Positions 22,602 through 33,720 of a stretch of 64,000 nucleotides of DNA are shown here, piece by piece (position 1 is the stretch's first letter; every line of letters starts with the position of its first letter). The stretch lies in contig KN832875.1 of the NCBI GenBank assembly GCA_000827325.1, forward strand, positions 1,488,001-1,552,000. The letters run 5' to 3'. The notes beneath the pieces were generated by a model. That model was not told the DNA's origin. It was given only the letters and a program-made list of their open reading frames with translations, and did not search any database. This stretch comes from Oidiodendron maius Zn. Lineage: Eukaryota > Ascomycota > Leotiomycetes > Myxotrichaceae. A program made the translations under genes and the position numbers.

Positions 22602-22902
22602 TCTGTCTAGCACCCAAGCCTTAATCGGCCAAAATCGTCGTCACTCTTCTCATCTTTCGTCGCAGCCTGTCCACCCTGCACTGCAAAACCAAAGAGTCGC
22701 CGCGATTATACAAGCTACTGGACACTCGATTTCTACTTCGGCCCTGACCAACCGGTTCCACCACCCTTCGCAGGTACAGCAGCAGCAGTTCTACGCTTCT
22801 TCTGCGCCTTCGTCTTCCACCGCTCTGCAACAACAGCGTCAGACCCGCCCGCAGGTCCCCCTGTTCTCGCAGTCGACGGGAAACATTCCGCAAACTCCCA
22901 CC

Positions 22903-23712
22903 ATGGCTCTGCAAGGTATGCATCATAATTTTCATGCACATTCACACCCTTCCGCCGTCGCCCGTGACTCACAGCCCCGCGCAGACATGGATCTCTTCGA
23001 TGATTTCACCGCCTTCGAGGGTGGAGCTGCGACCCAGAACACCTTCCACTCGGCATATTCCTCTCCTGCCGTGCCAACTCTCTATGATACCAAGGTGAAC
23101 ATTTCTTCGTCCAGCTCCACCAACATGGGCACCGTGTCTCCGCAGGATCTGCTTGTCCGCGATCCTTTCGCTTCTGCTCCCAACTCAACTGCCTTGACCA
23201 ACTTGACTTCCCCGTCGACCTACAATGAGTCCCCTGAGTATAATGACGGATTCGACGCCTCACCGTTCGTCGGGAATGGCGACATGGATCACTCGCTAGC
23301 TGGTGATCCATGGTACCCGCTCTTCCCTCCTGAGGATCAGTTCGAAGTCCCGAAAATCGAAGATAGCTCGCCCCTTCTCCCCGAGGAGGAACTCGAGGTC
23401 TCGGAGGCTCTGCGCACATCGGCCAGCGGAACGCGACGTCGGTCGGGTACCAACTCATCCCCACCATCAGGCTCGCGTGCGTCCCTGTCGGGCGTGTCCT
23501 CGCGGAAACGAGACAAGCCCCTGCCACCTATCATCGTCGAGGACCCGAATGACACGGTCGCGATGAAGCGGGCGCGCAACACTCTGGCAGCTCGCAAGTC
23601 TCGTCAACGCAAGATGCAGAGGTTCGAGGAGTTGGAGGACCAGATCGCTAAGCTGGAGGCTGAGCGCGATCACTGGAAAGAGATCGCACTGCGGCGCTCC
23701 GGCGGCCAGTGA
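22903..23712 (+). CDS. cpcA: Cross-pathway control bZIP activator CpcA (GCN4 homologue)
   Basis: Transcription activator of amino acid biosynthesis genes under starvation. The main ATG at 22903 starts a 13 nt exon, followed by a 69 nt GTATGC...GCAG intron (22916-22984) and the body exon, giving 246 residues (270 if the intron is kept, since it has no stop and keeps frame). MDLFDDFTAFEGG, VSPQDLLV and SAPNSTALTNLTSPSTYNESPE are the CpcA activation-region blocks. RRRDK-like KRDKPLPPI and EDPNDTVAMKRARNTLAARKSRQRKMQR form the basic region, followed by a short leucine zipper (FEELEDQIAKLEAERDHW) ending the protein. The frame is also open far upstream without an ATG. Control by two uORFs and by TGAGTCA sites is suggested by the leader. 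Identification is firm. Confidence 0.93.
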   Translation: MALQGMHHNFHAHSHPSAVARDSQPRADMDLFDDFTAFEGGAATQNTFHSAYSSPAVPTLYDTKVNISSSSSTNMGTVSPQDLLVRDPFASAPNSTALTNLTSPSTYNESPEYNDGFDASPFVGNGDMDHSLAGDPWYPLFPPEDQFEVPKIEDSSPLLPEEELEVSEALRTSASGTRRRSGTNSSPPSGSRASLSGVSSRKRDKPLPPIIVEDPNDTVAMKRARNTLAARKSRQRKMQRFEELEDQIAKLEAERDHWKEIALRRSGGQ

Positions 23713-25539
23713 ATGGCGGAATTGTGGCATACCGGGTCATAGTCGCCGGCAACTCATGGACTGGGGGGAGAGAAATTTCTCGGGTCTCTCCGCCCTTGGA
23801 GGTCGTAGTAGCAGCTGTGCAGGGGCACGGTCAGGACGCTGCGATCGGGGATCTTTGTCAACGCTCATCTGTACCGGATTGGATATCTCTACTTGCTTTT
23901 GCGGCAGCATGGTGTGTCAGTTTTTTCTCTTGCCGGGCCGGTCTCGCATCGCGCCCGCGTGCACCTTGCAATTTTGAAGGCCGTACACGTTGATTTTCAT
24001 ATTTCTTTGGCCAAATTTTGGAGCCGCCTGTGTTCCATAGCTCGTTAGTTTGCCTTGGTGTCTCCCCTCTGTTGCAGGGATGGTGACCCAGGCTTGTGTT
24101 CGTTGATGAATAAAAACCGCTGATTATGACTTGGATAACTGTGCTTGATCTACTTCTCATGAATGTGATATAAGCAATAACCCACACTTTGCCGCCTGAA
24201 TGAAATTCGGTTCGACCATCCAGTCTACCGCGACATCCTTGCACCTTTGTGATCTCGTCTCCGATGGTCTCTCCCGTTGTCCATGAAGGCGAATGTAACC
24301 AACGCACTCCCGCCCCGTCTCTTCAGCTCCGACTATCTACCTGTATGCTACCTGGGCAATCTAACACTTGAGAAGTGACCAGTCCTCCAAGCCCGCTGCC
24401 ACTGGTCTCTACTAAATGCACGAAATAATGCACGCAAGCCGAAGCTGGACTGCTCCAGAGCACCCGAGGCCCGGTCTTTGGCGTGGTGGCTTGCGGCAGT
24501 GGCTGAATTTATACTTTTACGTATGGTAACACCAGTCCGTGCTGTGCCCCTCCAAGGACAGCGTACCAAAAGCCAGGTAAAGTTGCGATGCGGCGTTGTC
24601 TCACTATACGGAGATTCGGGATCAGGGGATTTCTCTCTTGGGTTTGGGGGTACTGTACGTATGTGTTGTCCGTGTTCTACATTCGTGATACCGTTACCTA
24701 CATTCCTAGCACTGTATCTCTAGCTCCTTCGTATTCTCCGTGCGCTCCTTCCCGTTCTCGTGTCCGGCCGTGAGAAAAAGATACGGGACGATGAATGGGG
24801 CGGCTCTTTTGTATGCCAAGTCGTGTCAGTCCCGACCCAAAAAAAAAACGTAAACGAGCAGCGTCGTTGGTTTCTTGCTCCCAAGGAAAGCGTATGACGT
24901 GGGCGGAGATCAACAACAGGCTCGTATTTGAGCTCCAGCCAGCTGGGTGATTCGCGGCCATGGGGACTTCTCATTTGCCGAGACATCCTGGAGCTGGCAG
25001 GCGGAGCAGAGGAGCTTTTTTCCAAACAGCTCACTGCCTTACGCAGGTATGGAGCGAGGGGGACGAAAGACCCTGATTTGCCTGGGTTTCTGGTGTGTTC
25101 TTTTTGCGGGAAGATGCGGACGGTGGGCAGTTGTACAAGTATAAAGAGGAAGGGAAGCTGCAGGTTCAGAGGATGACTTGCCCTTACATCACTCTACCTT
25201 GTGATCTTCATTGCTCTTCATTATTTATCCTACAGCAACCCAGCGCAAATTGCTCTCCTCAGCTTACCTACCTAAGCTCTACCCTGTCGGTGTGTCTCTG
25301 AGGATATAAGATCTGCGTGTCTCCTCTGTCTCTCGCTCATCTGCTCATCACTCACCTCGATCACTCGCTCCTAAGATTGCTCATCACCTCCTCAACCACC
25401 TCAGGAGAGACATCAACACTAGCCCCTCCTCAAAACAAAGAAAATTGCATCAACAACGCCTTATTCTCCCTCAAAAGTCAAAAACAACCTAAACCTCACC
25501 CGCCAAGTTAACCCAAACTCAAAACCCAAGCCACCCACA
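23713..25539. other. Intergenic, 3' region of cpcA and promoter of the secreted protein gene
   Basis: About 1.8 kb with no recognisable coding exon. A pyrimidine-rich, CAA-rich leader precedes the next ATG (about 25,200-25,539). Confidence 0.5.
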
Positions 25540-26016
25540 ATGAAAACCACATCCACCATCCTCTCTCTCCTCGCCCTACTCCCATCCGCCCTTTCCACTC
25601 CAGTCCCACGTACCTACCCCGCCCAATCTCCTTTCCCGAACTATTCCATCACCAACTACACCACCGGCTGCTCGCCTGCGGGGTGCGTGTACTCCTTCTC
25701 CGTCTCGTACGTGTCCCCGGCCTGCACATCACAGATCTGCGAGCCGTCCTTCTCGACGCAGTGCAACGGGACCGACATCCAGGGATCGCTGATGGAGTGT
25801 GACGATGCGCTCATTTCGAGCAATGAAGTGCCTGGCTGGTCGAACGTTACTCTCCAAGTGAGGCATGAGTGGGACCAGGATGTCACGACCGGGAATGGCG
25901 GCGTGGATGGAAGGTTTTGGGCGCTGGCGAATACGACTGTGGTTAATGGTGTCGGTGTTGGTGGGGACGCGGCGAATTTCGAGGCGGGAGTTGTACAAAT
26001 TGGAGGCACTGCATGA
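25540..26016 (+). CDS. Small secreted cysteine-containing protein, unknown function
   Basis: Single exon, 158 residues. Residues 1-19 are a classic signal peptide (MKTTSTILSLLALLPSALS) and VPR precedes the mature part. Six cysteines lie between residues 45 and 90 (in TGCSPAGCVYSF, SPACTSQICEP, TQCNG and MECDD), enough for three disulphides. Asn-X-Ser/Thr sites (YSITNYT, CNGT, WSNVT, ANTT) suggest N-glycosylation. The C-terminal half is Gly/Val-rich. No catalytic motif was recognised. It looks like the widespread class of fungal small secreted proteins; any role at the cell wall or toward other organisms is unknown. Confidence 0.8.
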   Translation: MKTTSTILSLLALLPSALSTPVPRTYPAQSPFPNYSITNYTTGCSPAGCVYSFSVSYVSPACTSQICEPSFSTQCNGTDIQGSLMECDDALISSNEVPGWSNVTLQVRHEWDQDVTTGNGGVDGRFWALANTTVVNGVGVGGDAANFEAGVVQIGGTA

Positions 26017-27387
26017 AGGAATGGAAATTTGAGAAGAGGACAATTGGTGATTGGTGACTGGTGTTTGAAGGAGGGAAAAGGACAAGGAGATCGGGTGAGG
26101 AAATAGGAGAAGGCAAAGGGGAAATGAATGGGAGTTCCGAGGGGGGTAATATGTTGAGTTATGAGCTTCGAGTACACGGCTGGCGCATAGGGAGGGCATG
26201 GCATGGCATTGCGTGCGTGGCGTTGGCGTCTTCTTCCGCTCCCTTAGGACCCTACAGCACATGAGTAGTAATGAATAAAAGCCTGTAATGATTTCCCTAC
26301 CGAGCTCTCTATATACTCTTCGACTATGAGGAAATTATACCTGGGATGTATGTATGCGAGATCCATTCGGTCCCGGTCACCCCCACATTGGGAACACAGT
26401 TTGCAAAGACATCTCCAGCTGTCAAGAGATAAATTCTTGAACGATGATGTACAGAAGTAAAGAAAATTGCAGTTCTTGGACACTACATGTTAAATCTATA
26501 GACTTCTACAATAAGAAATTACATAGTTCGCATCTGGGAATATGTCTTAATCTCAAACTCTAGCAGGAATACATTTACAAGCGAATATTTCCGACATCCC
26601 AACCCCCCTTCACGACATTCTCCACAACTCCATCAATAACTATTGTACAGGCAAATTATAATCCCAAGCATATATGCCCAGGAGATGAGAAGGGACCACC
26701 CTGCCCGCTTTAGCGTACTCCACAGAACCCTTGGCCTGGTAAGGTAGCAGCAGGAGTCGCGGACCATCCGGGCGGGTCTGCTGCTGCATGCATCCGTTTT
26801 CTCAATATTTATTCCGTTTCCACTATTGCTTCTTAAAGTTAGGAAATCTCTCCCGCATATTATAACAATAGAGCCAAAAAGACATCCTTTGGGTTGAATT
26901 TCTGACTAGGGGTCGTGGACGTTGAGCGAGGCGTGGTTACAGTAGTGGGAATCGCTGGATGAGATGCGCTCCTCCTACTGCACAGTGCGTATGGACTGCA
27001 TATCTGTGGCTTGGGAAAGGAGCCAAGTGGGAAAAAGGTGGCAGGTTAAGCAGAAGAATGGCCTGCTCCCATCTCAGTATGTTGATTTCAACTACTTTGA
27101 GCTGATATTTAATTACTGAGGTCACGAGGGAAGCGGATATACGACTCAATAGTGCGAGATGCTAGCGGTAGCCGGAGGGTTGATTTTCATCGCAGGGTAT
27201 TTTGATTTTCAGGGGTTCTGTAGCACGTCCACATGATTATCAACATAGGTATTTTGACCCTCATACCAGGGTTTATCATACTTAATGTGGAACTTCGGAT
27301 GACCAGAACGAAGGTCGCTATGGTCTCTCCGACAGCCATGCCAGATCTCTGACCATCAAGGTACGATACTTCATCATAACCCATCCT
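26017..27387. other. Convergent intergenic region, no gene recognised
   Basis: 1.4 kb between the convergent secreted protein gene and gcn20. AT-leaning, with only short frames lacking motifs. Confidence 0.5.
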
Positions 27388-29752
27388 CTAATGCGCCTGC
27401 ACGACCCCACTTGCATCGGCTTGGGCCATGATCCGCTTCTTATACGCCTGAACGTCGCCGGGGAACTTCTCCACCGTCCCATTATCACAGACCCATAAGC
27501 TCGTGCATACCGACTGCAACATGGTCACATCGTGTGAAACCATCAGCACGCCGCCCTGGAACTGCTGAAGCGCCGTACTAAGTGCGTCCATGGCCTCGAT
27601 GTCCAAGTGGTTCGACGGCTCGTCCAGCACTAGGATGTGGGGGTTCGTCAGCGACAGGCACGCGAACGCCACGCGCGACTTCTGACCTCCAGATAGCAGT
27701 GCCATCTTCTGCAGGCCTGTCATCCCCGTGATGCCGAATGCCCCAAGGTGTCGCCGGTACTCTTCATCCGGCTTACCGGGGAAGTTCTTGGCCATGAAGC
27801 CTACAGCGCTAGCATTGAGGTCCAGAGCGTCGACATGATGCTGCGCAAAGAATCCGATACGTAGTCGAGGGTTCTGCGAGATCAAGCCTGATGTGGAAGT
27901 GAGTTTTCCGATGAGTAGCTTCAGCACTGTAGTTTTACCAGCACCATTAGGCCCCACGATGCCAATTCTCGAATCGAGCTGCACATCGAGATCTACGTTG
28001 CGCAGGAGAATCTTGTCTTTGGTGTACCCGAAAGTAACGCCAGACATCTGAACAATAGGTGGAGACAGCTTCTCGACCTCGGGGAACTTGAACTGCACTG
28101 TGTACTCGCTCTCCGGGGGCTCCAGGACGGGCATCTTTTCCAATTTCTTGATTCGAGACTGCGCCTCGGATGATTTGGCGGCATTATACCGGAACTTGTC
28201 GATGAACGCTTGCAGATGCGCCCGCTGCGCCATCTGGTTCTCGTACTCTCTCTTTGCCGTCTTCCGGCGTTCTTCTTTAGTAGCATAGAAGGACTCGAAG
28301 TTGGCACCTTTGTAGTAGTCGAGACGCTCTGAGTGTTGGTGGACAATATCTGTTGCAACTTCATTCAAGAATGCTCGGTCGTGGGAGACGACTAAGACGG
28401 TGCTGGGGTAGCCTTGGAGATAATTGGCAAGGAAGGTAATCGACGGGACGTCCAACATGTTTGACGGTTCGTCAAGAAGTAGAAGGTCCGGTTCACAGAA
28501 GAGGGCTCGAGCCAATGCCAGACGCATACGCCAACCTCCAGAGAAAGTTTTTGTCGCAAACTGCTGCCGTTCGGGAGAGAAGCCCAGACCGGCCAGGATG
28601 CTTGCGGCTCGAGATTCGGCCTTGTCAGATTCCATCTCTGCCAGTTTGGCCTGGATGTCTCCGAGAGTGTGGTCGAGTCCCTCCCGGTCCCGATCGAGCT
28701 TCTCGGCATCGACAGAGGTGTCTGCTAAAGAAGATCTTTCAATCTCGATATCTGATAATTGCTTAGATATTTTCTACAATATATTAGCTATGCCGCGGCA
28801 AGACCAGATGGCCCTTATACTCACAATCTGTTCAGCTAACAAGTGTTTTCGCCATACGTCTGCGTCCAGCACTGCTTGTAGAGCTGGGGTGTCATCTCCT
28901 GCAATCTAGGAATTATCAGTCCAATTTAAAGGAAGAAACAAGAGCAGAACATACCTCTTGCTCCACGTGAAGAATGGAAATATGAGTAGGAATCGCAAGA
29001 TCTCTCCGCGATAGAGCTCGTAGCAGAGTAGACTTTCCTATACCGTTCTGTCCAACTAAGCCATACCTTCGACCATATGCCAGGGTCAGACTGGTATCGG
29101 TAAGAATTCTCAAGCCCCCAATGGTCACGTCCACGCCCTCCAGCTTGATGTCCTTGCTCTTCTGCTGGCCCATAGCGCTCGACCCAAGTTGAAGAGGATT
29201 AACTTGCATGAAGAACTCTTCATACGACTTGGCATCATCTATCTGGTTGAGTAGCTTCGATGCTTCGTATTCAACCGTTTTGAAGGTTTTTTTGCTCTGC
29301 TTTGCGGCAATCTTCCGTTCCGCCTTCTCCAGCTTCTTCTTGTCGACCTTGGACTCTAGCTTCCGGACATTTGCTGACTCCAAGTCCACGCCACCGGTGG
29401 AAACACCAAGCGTGGATGACATATTCCGCTGCGCTCCAACCTGGATAGCTTGATCTAATCTTCTTGCCGCCGAAGACATCTGAGTACGCTTCCCGTTTGC
29501 CGCCGAGGCGTTGAATTTCTCTACCCATTTCTCTACCAACTGTCTGATCTTTCCTTCGTTTTCTGATGATGGGTCTCCCGAAGCAGAAACCAGAAGAGCT
29601 GTTATCGACGTCGCTGCTTCTTCGAGCGGGGACTGCCCCACAGCCTCAGACTCCGGGACGTAGGCATTTGACGCATGGGTGAGGTATCCCACAGAGTATT
29701 CAGAAATCACAGGATCTATATTGGGCAAGAATGCCCTTATTTCGGCCTCCAT
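27388..29752 (-). CDS. gcn20: ABC-F ATPase Gcn20
   Basis: Three exons (29752-28955, 28905-28825, 28773-27388) give 754 residues, the expected Gcn20 length. The N-terminal 200 residues (MEAEIRAFLPNIDPVISEYSVGYL) form the Gcn1-binding region special to Gcn20. Two ABC cassettes follow: Walker A GQNGIGKST (near 232), signature FSGGWRMR (near 367) and Walker B LLLLDEPSNMLD; then Walker A GPNGAGKTT (near 566), signature LSGGQKSR (near 653) and Walker B ILVLDEPSNHLD. There are no membrane helices, as in all ABC-F proteins. With Gcn1 it works on ribosomes to activate the eIF2alpha kinase Gcn2 during amino acid starvation, upstream of cpcA. It is divergent from benA across 316 bp. Both cassettes look intact. 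Confidence 0.95.
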
Positions 29753-30068
29753 AATGGGAACGGAGTGTTGGTTGCCTATGTACTCTGCAATCCCACTCGA
29801 CGCATATTGAGCATTTCTCGAACTTACCCTACTTATATTTATAGCACGTGATATATCCGTCTATTTTACCGCATAAGGTTAAGTCGATAAAAGTGCACGG
29901 TCTGTGCCTGCATAAACAAAGTTAGGCTAACGCGAAGCGAATGCCTTCACCGCTGCCTCCCACAACTTTCCCAAGTCAACAACCCACTCCTCCTCGTCTT
30001 GCTCTTCTTACCATCTTGCAAACACCCCCAAAACCGTCGTCAAACTCAAGCACTAATACCCTTCCACC
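29753..30068. promoter_or_regulatory. Divergent gcn20-benA promoter
   Basis: 316 bp shared between two start codons. It holds one CACGTG E-box (29845-29850) and a pyrimidine-rich CT stretch leading into benA. The compactness suggests shared control, but this is inference. Confidence 0.6.
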
Positions 30069-31837
30069 ATGCGTGAAATTGTGAGTCCTTCCCAAGCCTT
30101 TCGAGCAGCTCCTCTACCCCTCCTTAAAATCAACGCGTCCTCACCCCTGAATTGACCCCACCACAACTTGAAAGAGGCCACAATGCTAATCATATCTTTT
30201 TACTTGCATAGGTTCATCTCCAGACGGGACAATGTGTAAGTACCAGATATCTTTTGACTCCTTTACTCATATCTGATGCCTCTTAGGGTAACCAAATTGG
30301 TGCAGCCTTCTGGTCTGTTAACCCCACATTGCTCGCACCCCTATCTCAACAAAGCGACAAAACGACATCGATACTGACAATCGCACAGGCAAACCATCTC
30401 TGGCGAGCATGGCCTTGACGGCTCCGGAGTGTGAGTGACCTGCAATGCGCAAGACTCCTCGAGAGTCCTTTTTGTTGATGCTGGCTGCTAACATTATCTA
30501 GCTACAATGGTACCTCTGATCTTCAGCTCGAGCGCATGAACGTCTACTTCAACGAGGTATGAATGATGGCACAATATGTATTACTCCTTCTAATGCATTA
30601 CAGGCCTCCGGCAACAAATATGTCCCTCGTGCCGTCCTCGTTGATTTGGAACCAGGCACCATGGATGCGGTCCGTGCCGGTCCCTTCGGCCAACTTTTCC
30701 GCCCGGACAACTTCGTCTTCGGCCAGTCTGGCGCTGGTAACAACTGGGCCAAGGGTCATTATACCGAAGGTGCTGAGCTTGTCGATCAGGTTCTCGATGT
30801 TGTTCGCCGTGAGGCCGAAGGATGCGATTGCCTCCAAGGCTTCCAGATCACCCACTCCCTCGGTGGTGGAACTGGTGCCGGTATGGGTACGCTTCTGATC
30901 TCCAAGATCCGCGAGGAGTTTCCCGACCGCATGATGGCCACCTTCTCTGTTGTCCCATCTCCGAAGGTCTCCGATACCGTCGTCGAGCCTTATAATGCCA
31001 CACTGTCCGTCCACCAGCTTGTCGAGAATTCTGACGAGACATTCTGCATTGATAACGAAGCTCTATACGATATCTGCATGAGAACCCTCAAGCTGTCTAA
31101 CCCCTCCTATGGAGATCTCAACCACCTCGTCTCTGCCGTTATGTCCGGCGTGACCACCTGTCTCCGTTTCCCTGGCCAGCTAAACTCTGATCTCCGAAAG
31201 CTGGCTGTCAACATGGTGCCTTTCCCTCGTCTCCACTTCTTCATGGTTGGCTTCGCTCCTCTCACTAGCCGTGGTGCCCACTCCTTCCGTGCCGTCACCG
31301 TCCCAGAGTTGACCCAGCAGATGTTCGACCCCAAGAACATGATGGCTGCTTCTGACTTCCGCAATGGCCGCTATCTAACCTGCTCTGCCATCTTGTAAGC
31401 CTCTCTCTATCAACTATTGTTAGCACACACTAATTCAATACAGCCGTGGCAAGGTCTCCATGAAGGAGGTTGAGGACCAGATGCGCAACGTTCAGAACAA
31501 GAACAACTCCTACTTCGTCGAGTGGATTCCCAACAACGTCCAGACCGCTCTCTGCTCCATCCCTCCACGTGGTCTGAAGATGTCGTCCACCTTCGTTGGT
31601 AACTCCACCTCTATCCAGGAGCTCTTCAAGCGTGTCGGCGACCAGTTCACTGCTATGTTCCGTCGCAAGGCTTTCCTGCATTGGTACACTGGTGAGGGTA
31701 TGGACGAGATGGAGTTCACTGAGGCTGAGTCCAACATGAACGACCTGGTTTCTGAGTATCAACAGTACCAAGAAGCCTCCGTCTCCGAGGGCGAGGAGGA
31801 GTACGAGGAAGAGGCCCCGCTGGAGCAGGAGGAATAA
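30069..31837 (+). CDS. benA: Beta-tubulin
   Basis: Seven exons: 30069-30080, 30212-30235, 30287-30312, 30389-30430, 30502-30556, 30604-31394 and 31444-31837. They join to exactly 447 residues. It begins [21 protein letters not shown]; the MREI motif is the tubulin mRNA autoregulation signal. The GTP-binding loop [10 protein letters not shown] is present, and the acidic tail is [17 protein letters not shown]. It pairs with alpha-tubulin in microtubules and is the target of benzimidazoles. The residues commonly changed in resistant strains are wild type here: His6, Ala165, Phe167, Glu198, Phe200 and Leu240. The cluster of small 5' exons is usual for benA and is the stretch used for species typing. 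Confidence 0.98.
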
Positions 31838-33049
31838 AAATGGCTACTGCTCTACGGCTGTGATTGGGCTATCTGGCACCGATCTCACATTGGTGTCAAG
31901 GATGTCGAATCTTCTTGTCCGCACGATTAATAATATCTGCTGGTTTTCTCTTTTACTGTTGATTTTGACAGCGTTGGTGCGATGCCCTTGTGAGGCATTA
32001 TAGCGGGGATGATACCTTCACTGCGTGATTATTAGGACGTGATTGAGTACAAATTCAATAACTTAATAGTCAGAATACTGTTTCGTGCTATAAATCCGTG
32101 CTTCTTACTATACATGTTGGCCGCCGCCTCTTAGCTTGAAAGAAATAATTCCAGGGTATAGTTCTTGATTGGGTTTCAACCGGCTTCATTGATCTATCAC
32201 AGTCCGTCCTTTCACAACCAATTCACACATCATCGGAAGTCATGAACAATCTGGTCATCTTGTTAATTCTCCAGGTATATCAATTGCTTAATCCCAAATG
32301 CAGAGTTAAGTGCAGCGAGGTAAATGCATAGGAAAGCGCTCTTGACTCGGTTCAGGCGGCAAAGATTGATAACGTGGTCAATTAGGGCTCATCGTACACG
32401 ACTTATTCTAGGCCAGGTTTGTATTTAGTGGTGGGTTAATCACCAGCTGTATCTGTGAACATATCATTTGGTTCTGAACATTGACGTAGCCGGTTTAGAA
32501 AGGATATGAAGCAAAGCCTTTATTCTGGTTGCGATTGCAGCTTTTGATATCGTGGAGGTATATATAAAGAAGAGAGAGTGTATATATGAGTATAATAATA
32601 ATACATAATGTGGTTGCAGAATATAGATTTTCTTCGGTGTGAGGTTCGCTGGCATATGAGACAGAAAGTATTCCCATCTGCTTTCCGCTATTGGAGAGGA
32701 TAAAAGGTGGTACTTCAAGGGTTCTACGAAAGTGGCATTACAAGTTGGACATATAGAATGCTACTTCTCGGACATCTGCCTGGAGTTCGAGTAGCTACGC
32801 TTCCATTATTATGGAACTACGAGGTTGTGTACCTTCTAAATGAAGTCTACAGTCTTCCTCTATGGTATAGGCATCTAATACGACAAAAGTCACCCCCCCC
32901 CCCCCGGGCCCCTTATTTCTCGTACACAGGTCCAAGTCCCACTGCAACGTGTTGCTGATGTTTATGGCTGTGGAAACGATCGGGTCCGCTTCAAGAAAGC
33001 ACTCCAGGCCATCCAGCATTAAACCAGTGTCATTGACCCATGATGGATT
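31838..33049. other. Gene-free AT-rich region with a C homopolymer
   Basis: 3' flank of benA. No gene was recognised. A run of about 14 C followed by GGG lies near 32,890-32,907. Confidence 0.5.
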
Positions 33050-33720
33050 GCCCTAATATACAGAAGCATTGTCGGCCGCAACGATGTCCTGGATTATGTA
33101 GCGAAGACTGGAAATCCTGTTAGTAACACCCAGAACGATATGGGAGCTCAAAGAACCCGGCACATTGTAGTTGGCACCGCCGAGGACCAAGACGTCGCCG
33201 TCTCTCCATATAGGTAAGTTGACAGTGGACAGTTTGAAGGAGCTAGAAACACAAAAGACTTCACGATTGACTTCAAGAACGGACAGCTCGTGGAGATGGT
33301 CACAGCAGAAGCTGATCTCACAGACGCCGTATACTATCATGCAACTCAACTCTATCAAATGGCTGCCTCGGCCCGGGGAAAATCGATACTGTAGAGGATA
33401 GGTTCATTGACCTGGAATCCTCATGGCTGCCTTCTCGCATGACACGTTGACCTCGAGGGACGCGTGTTTGACCGGGAGATTCGGGCATTTCGGAACCAGC
33501 TGGTAGCGTTCAACTACGCTAAGATCCTGTACAATACGCTCTTTCTCTCTCTTGAGGGTTTTGGAATCCTTCACGGTGGCAAGCCAAGAAGCCGTCAAGG
33601 GACTGGTCAGGTGCCAGACATGCAAGGGCTCCCACGCCGTCCTGCGACGCAACTCGGAGACGGAGCAGTTGTACATTGCGCGTCCGCCGCTTCATGGATG
33701 AGATCAAGCGGTACTCGCCG
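33050..33720. other. Coding-like debris, unassigned
   Basis: Short protein-like stretches appear on both strands, for example minus-strand DGDVLVLGGANYNVPGSLSS and plus-strand GLVRCQTCKGSHAVLRRN, the latter with a CxxC pair. Neither extends into a full gene with splice sites. It may be a decayed gene. No family is assigned. Confidence 0.3.

Noticed and set aside
33560-33680. CxxC stretch as an eIF2beta-type zinc ribbon
   Set aside because: The second CxxC pair and the upstream helix of eIF2beta are absent; resemblance is limited to a few residues.
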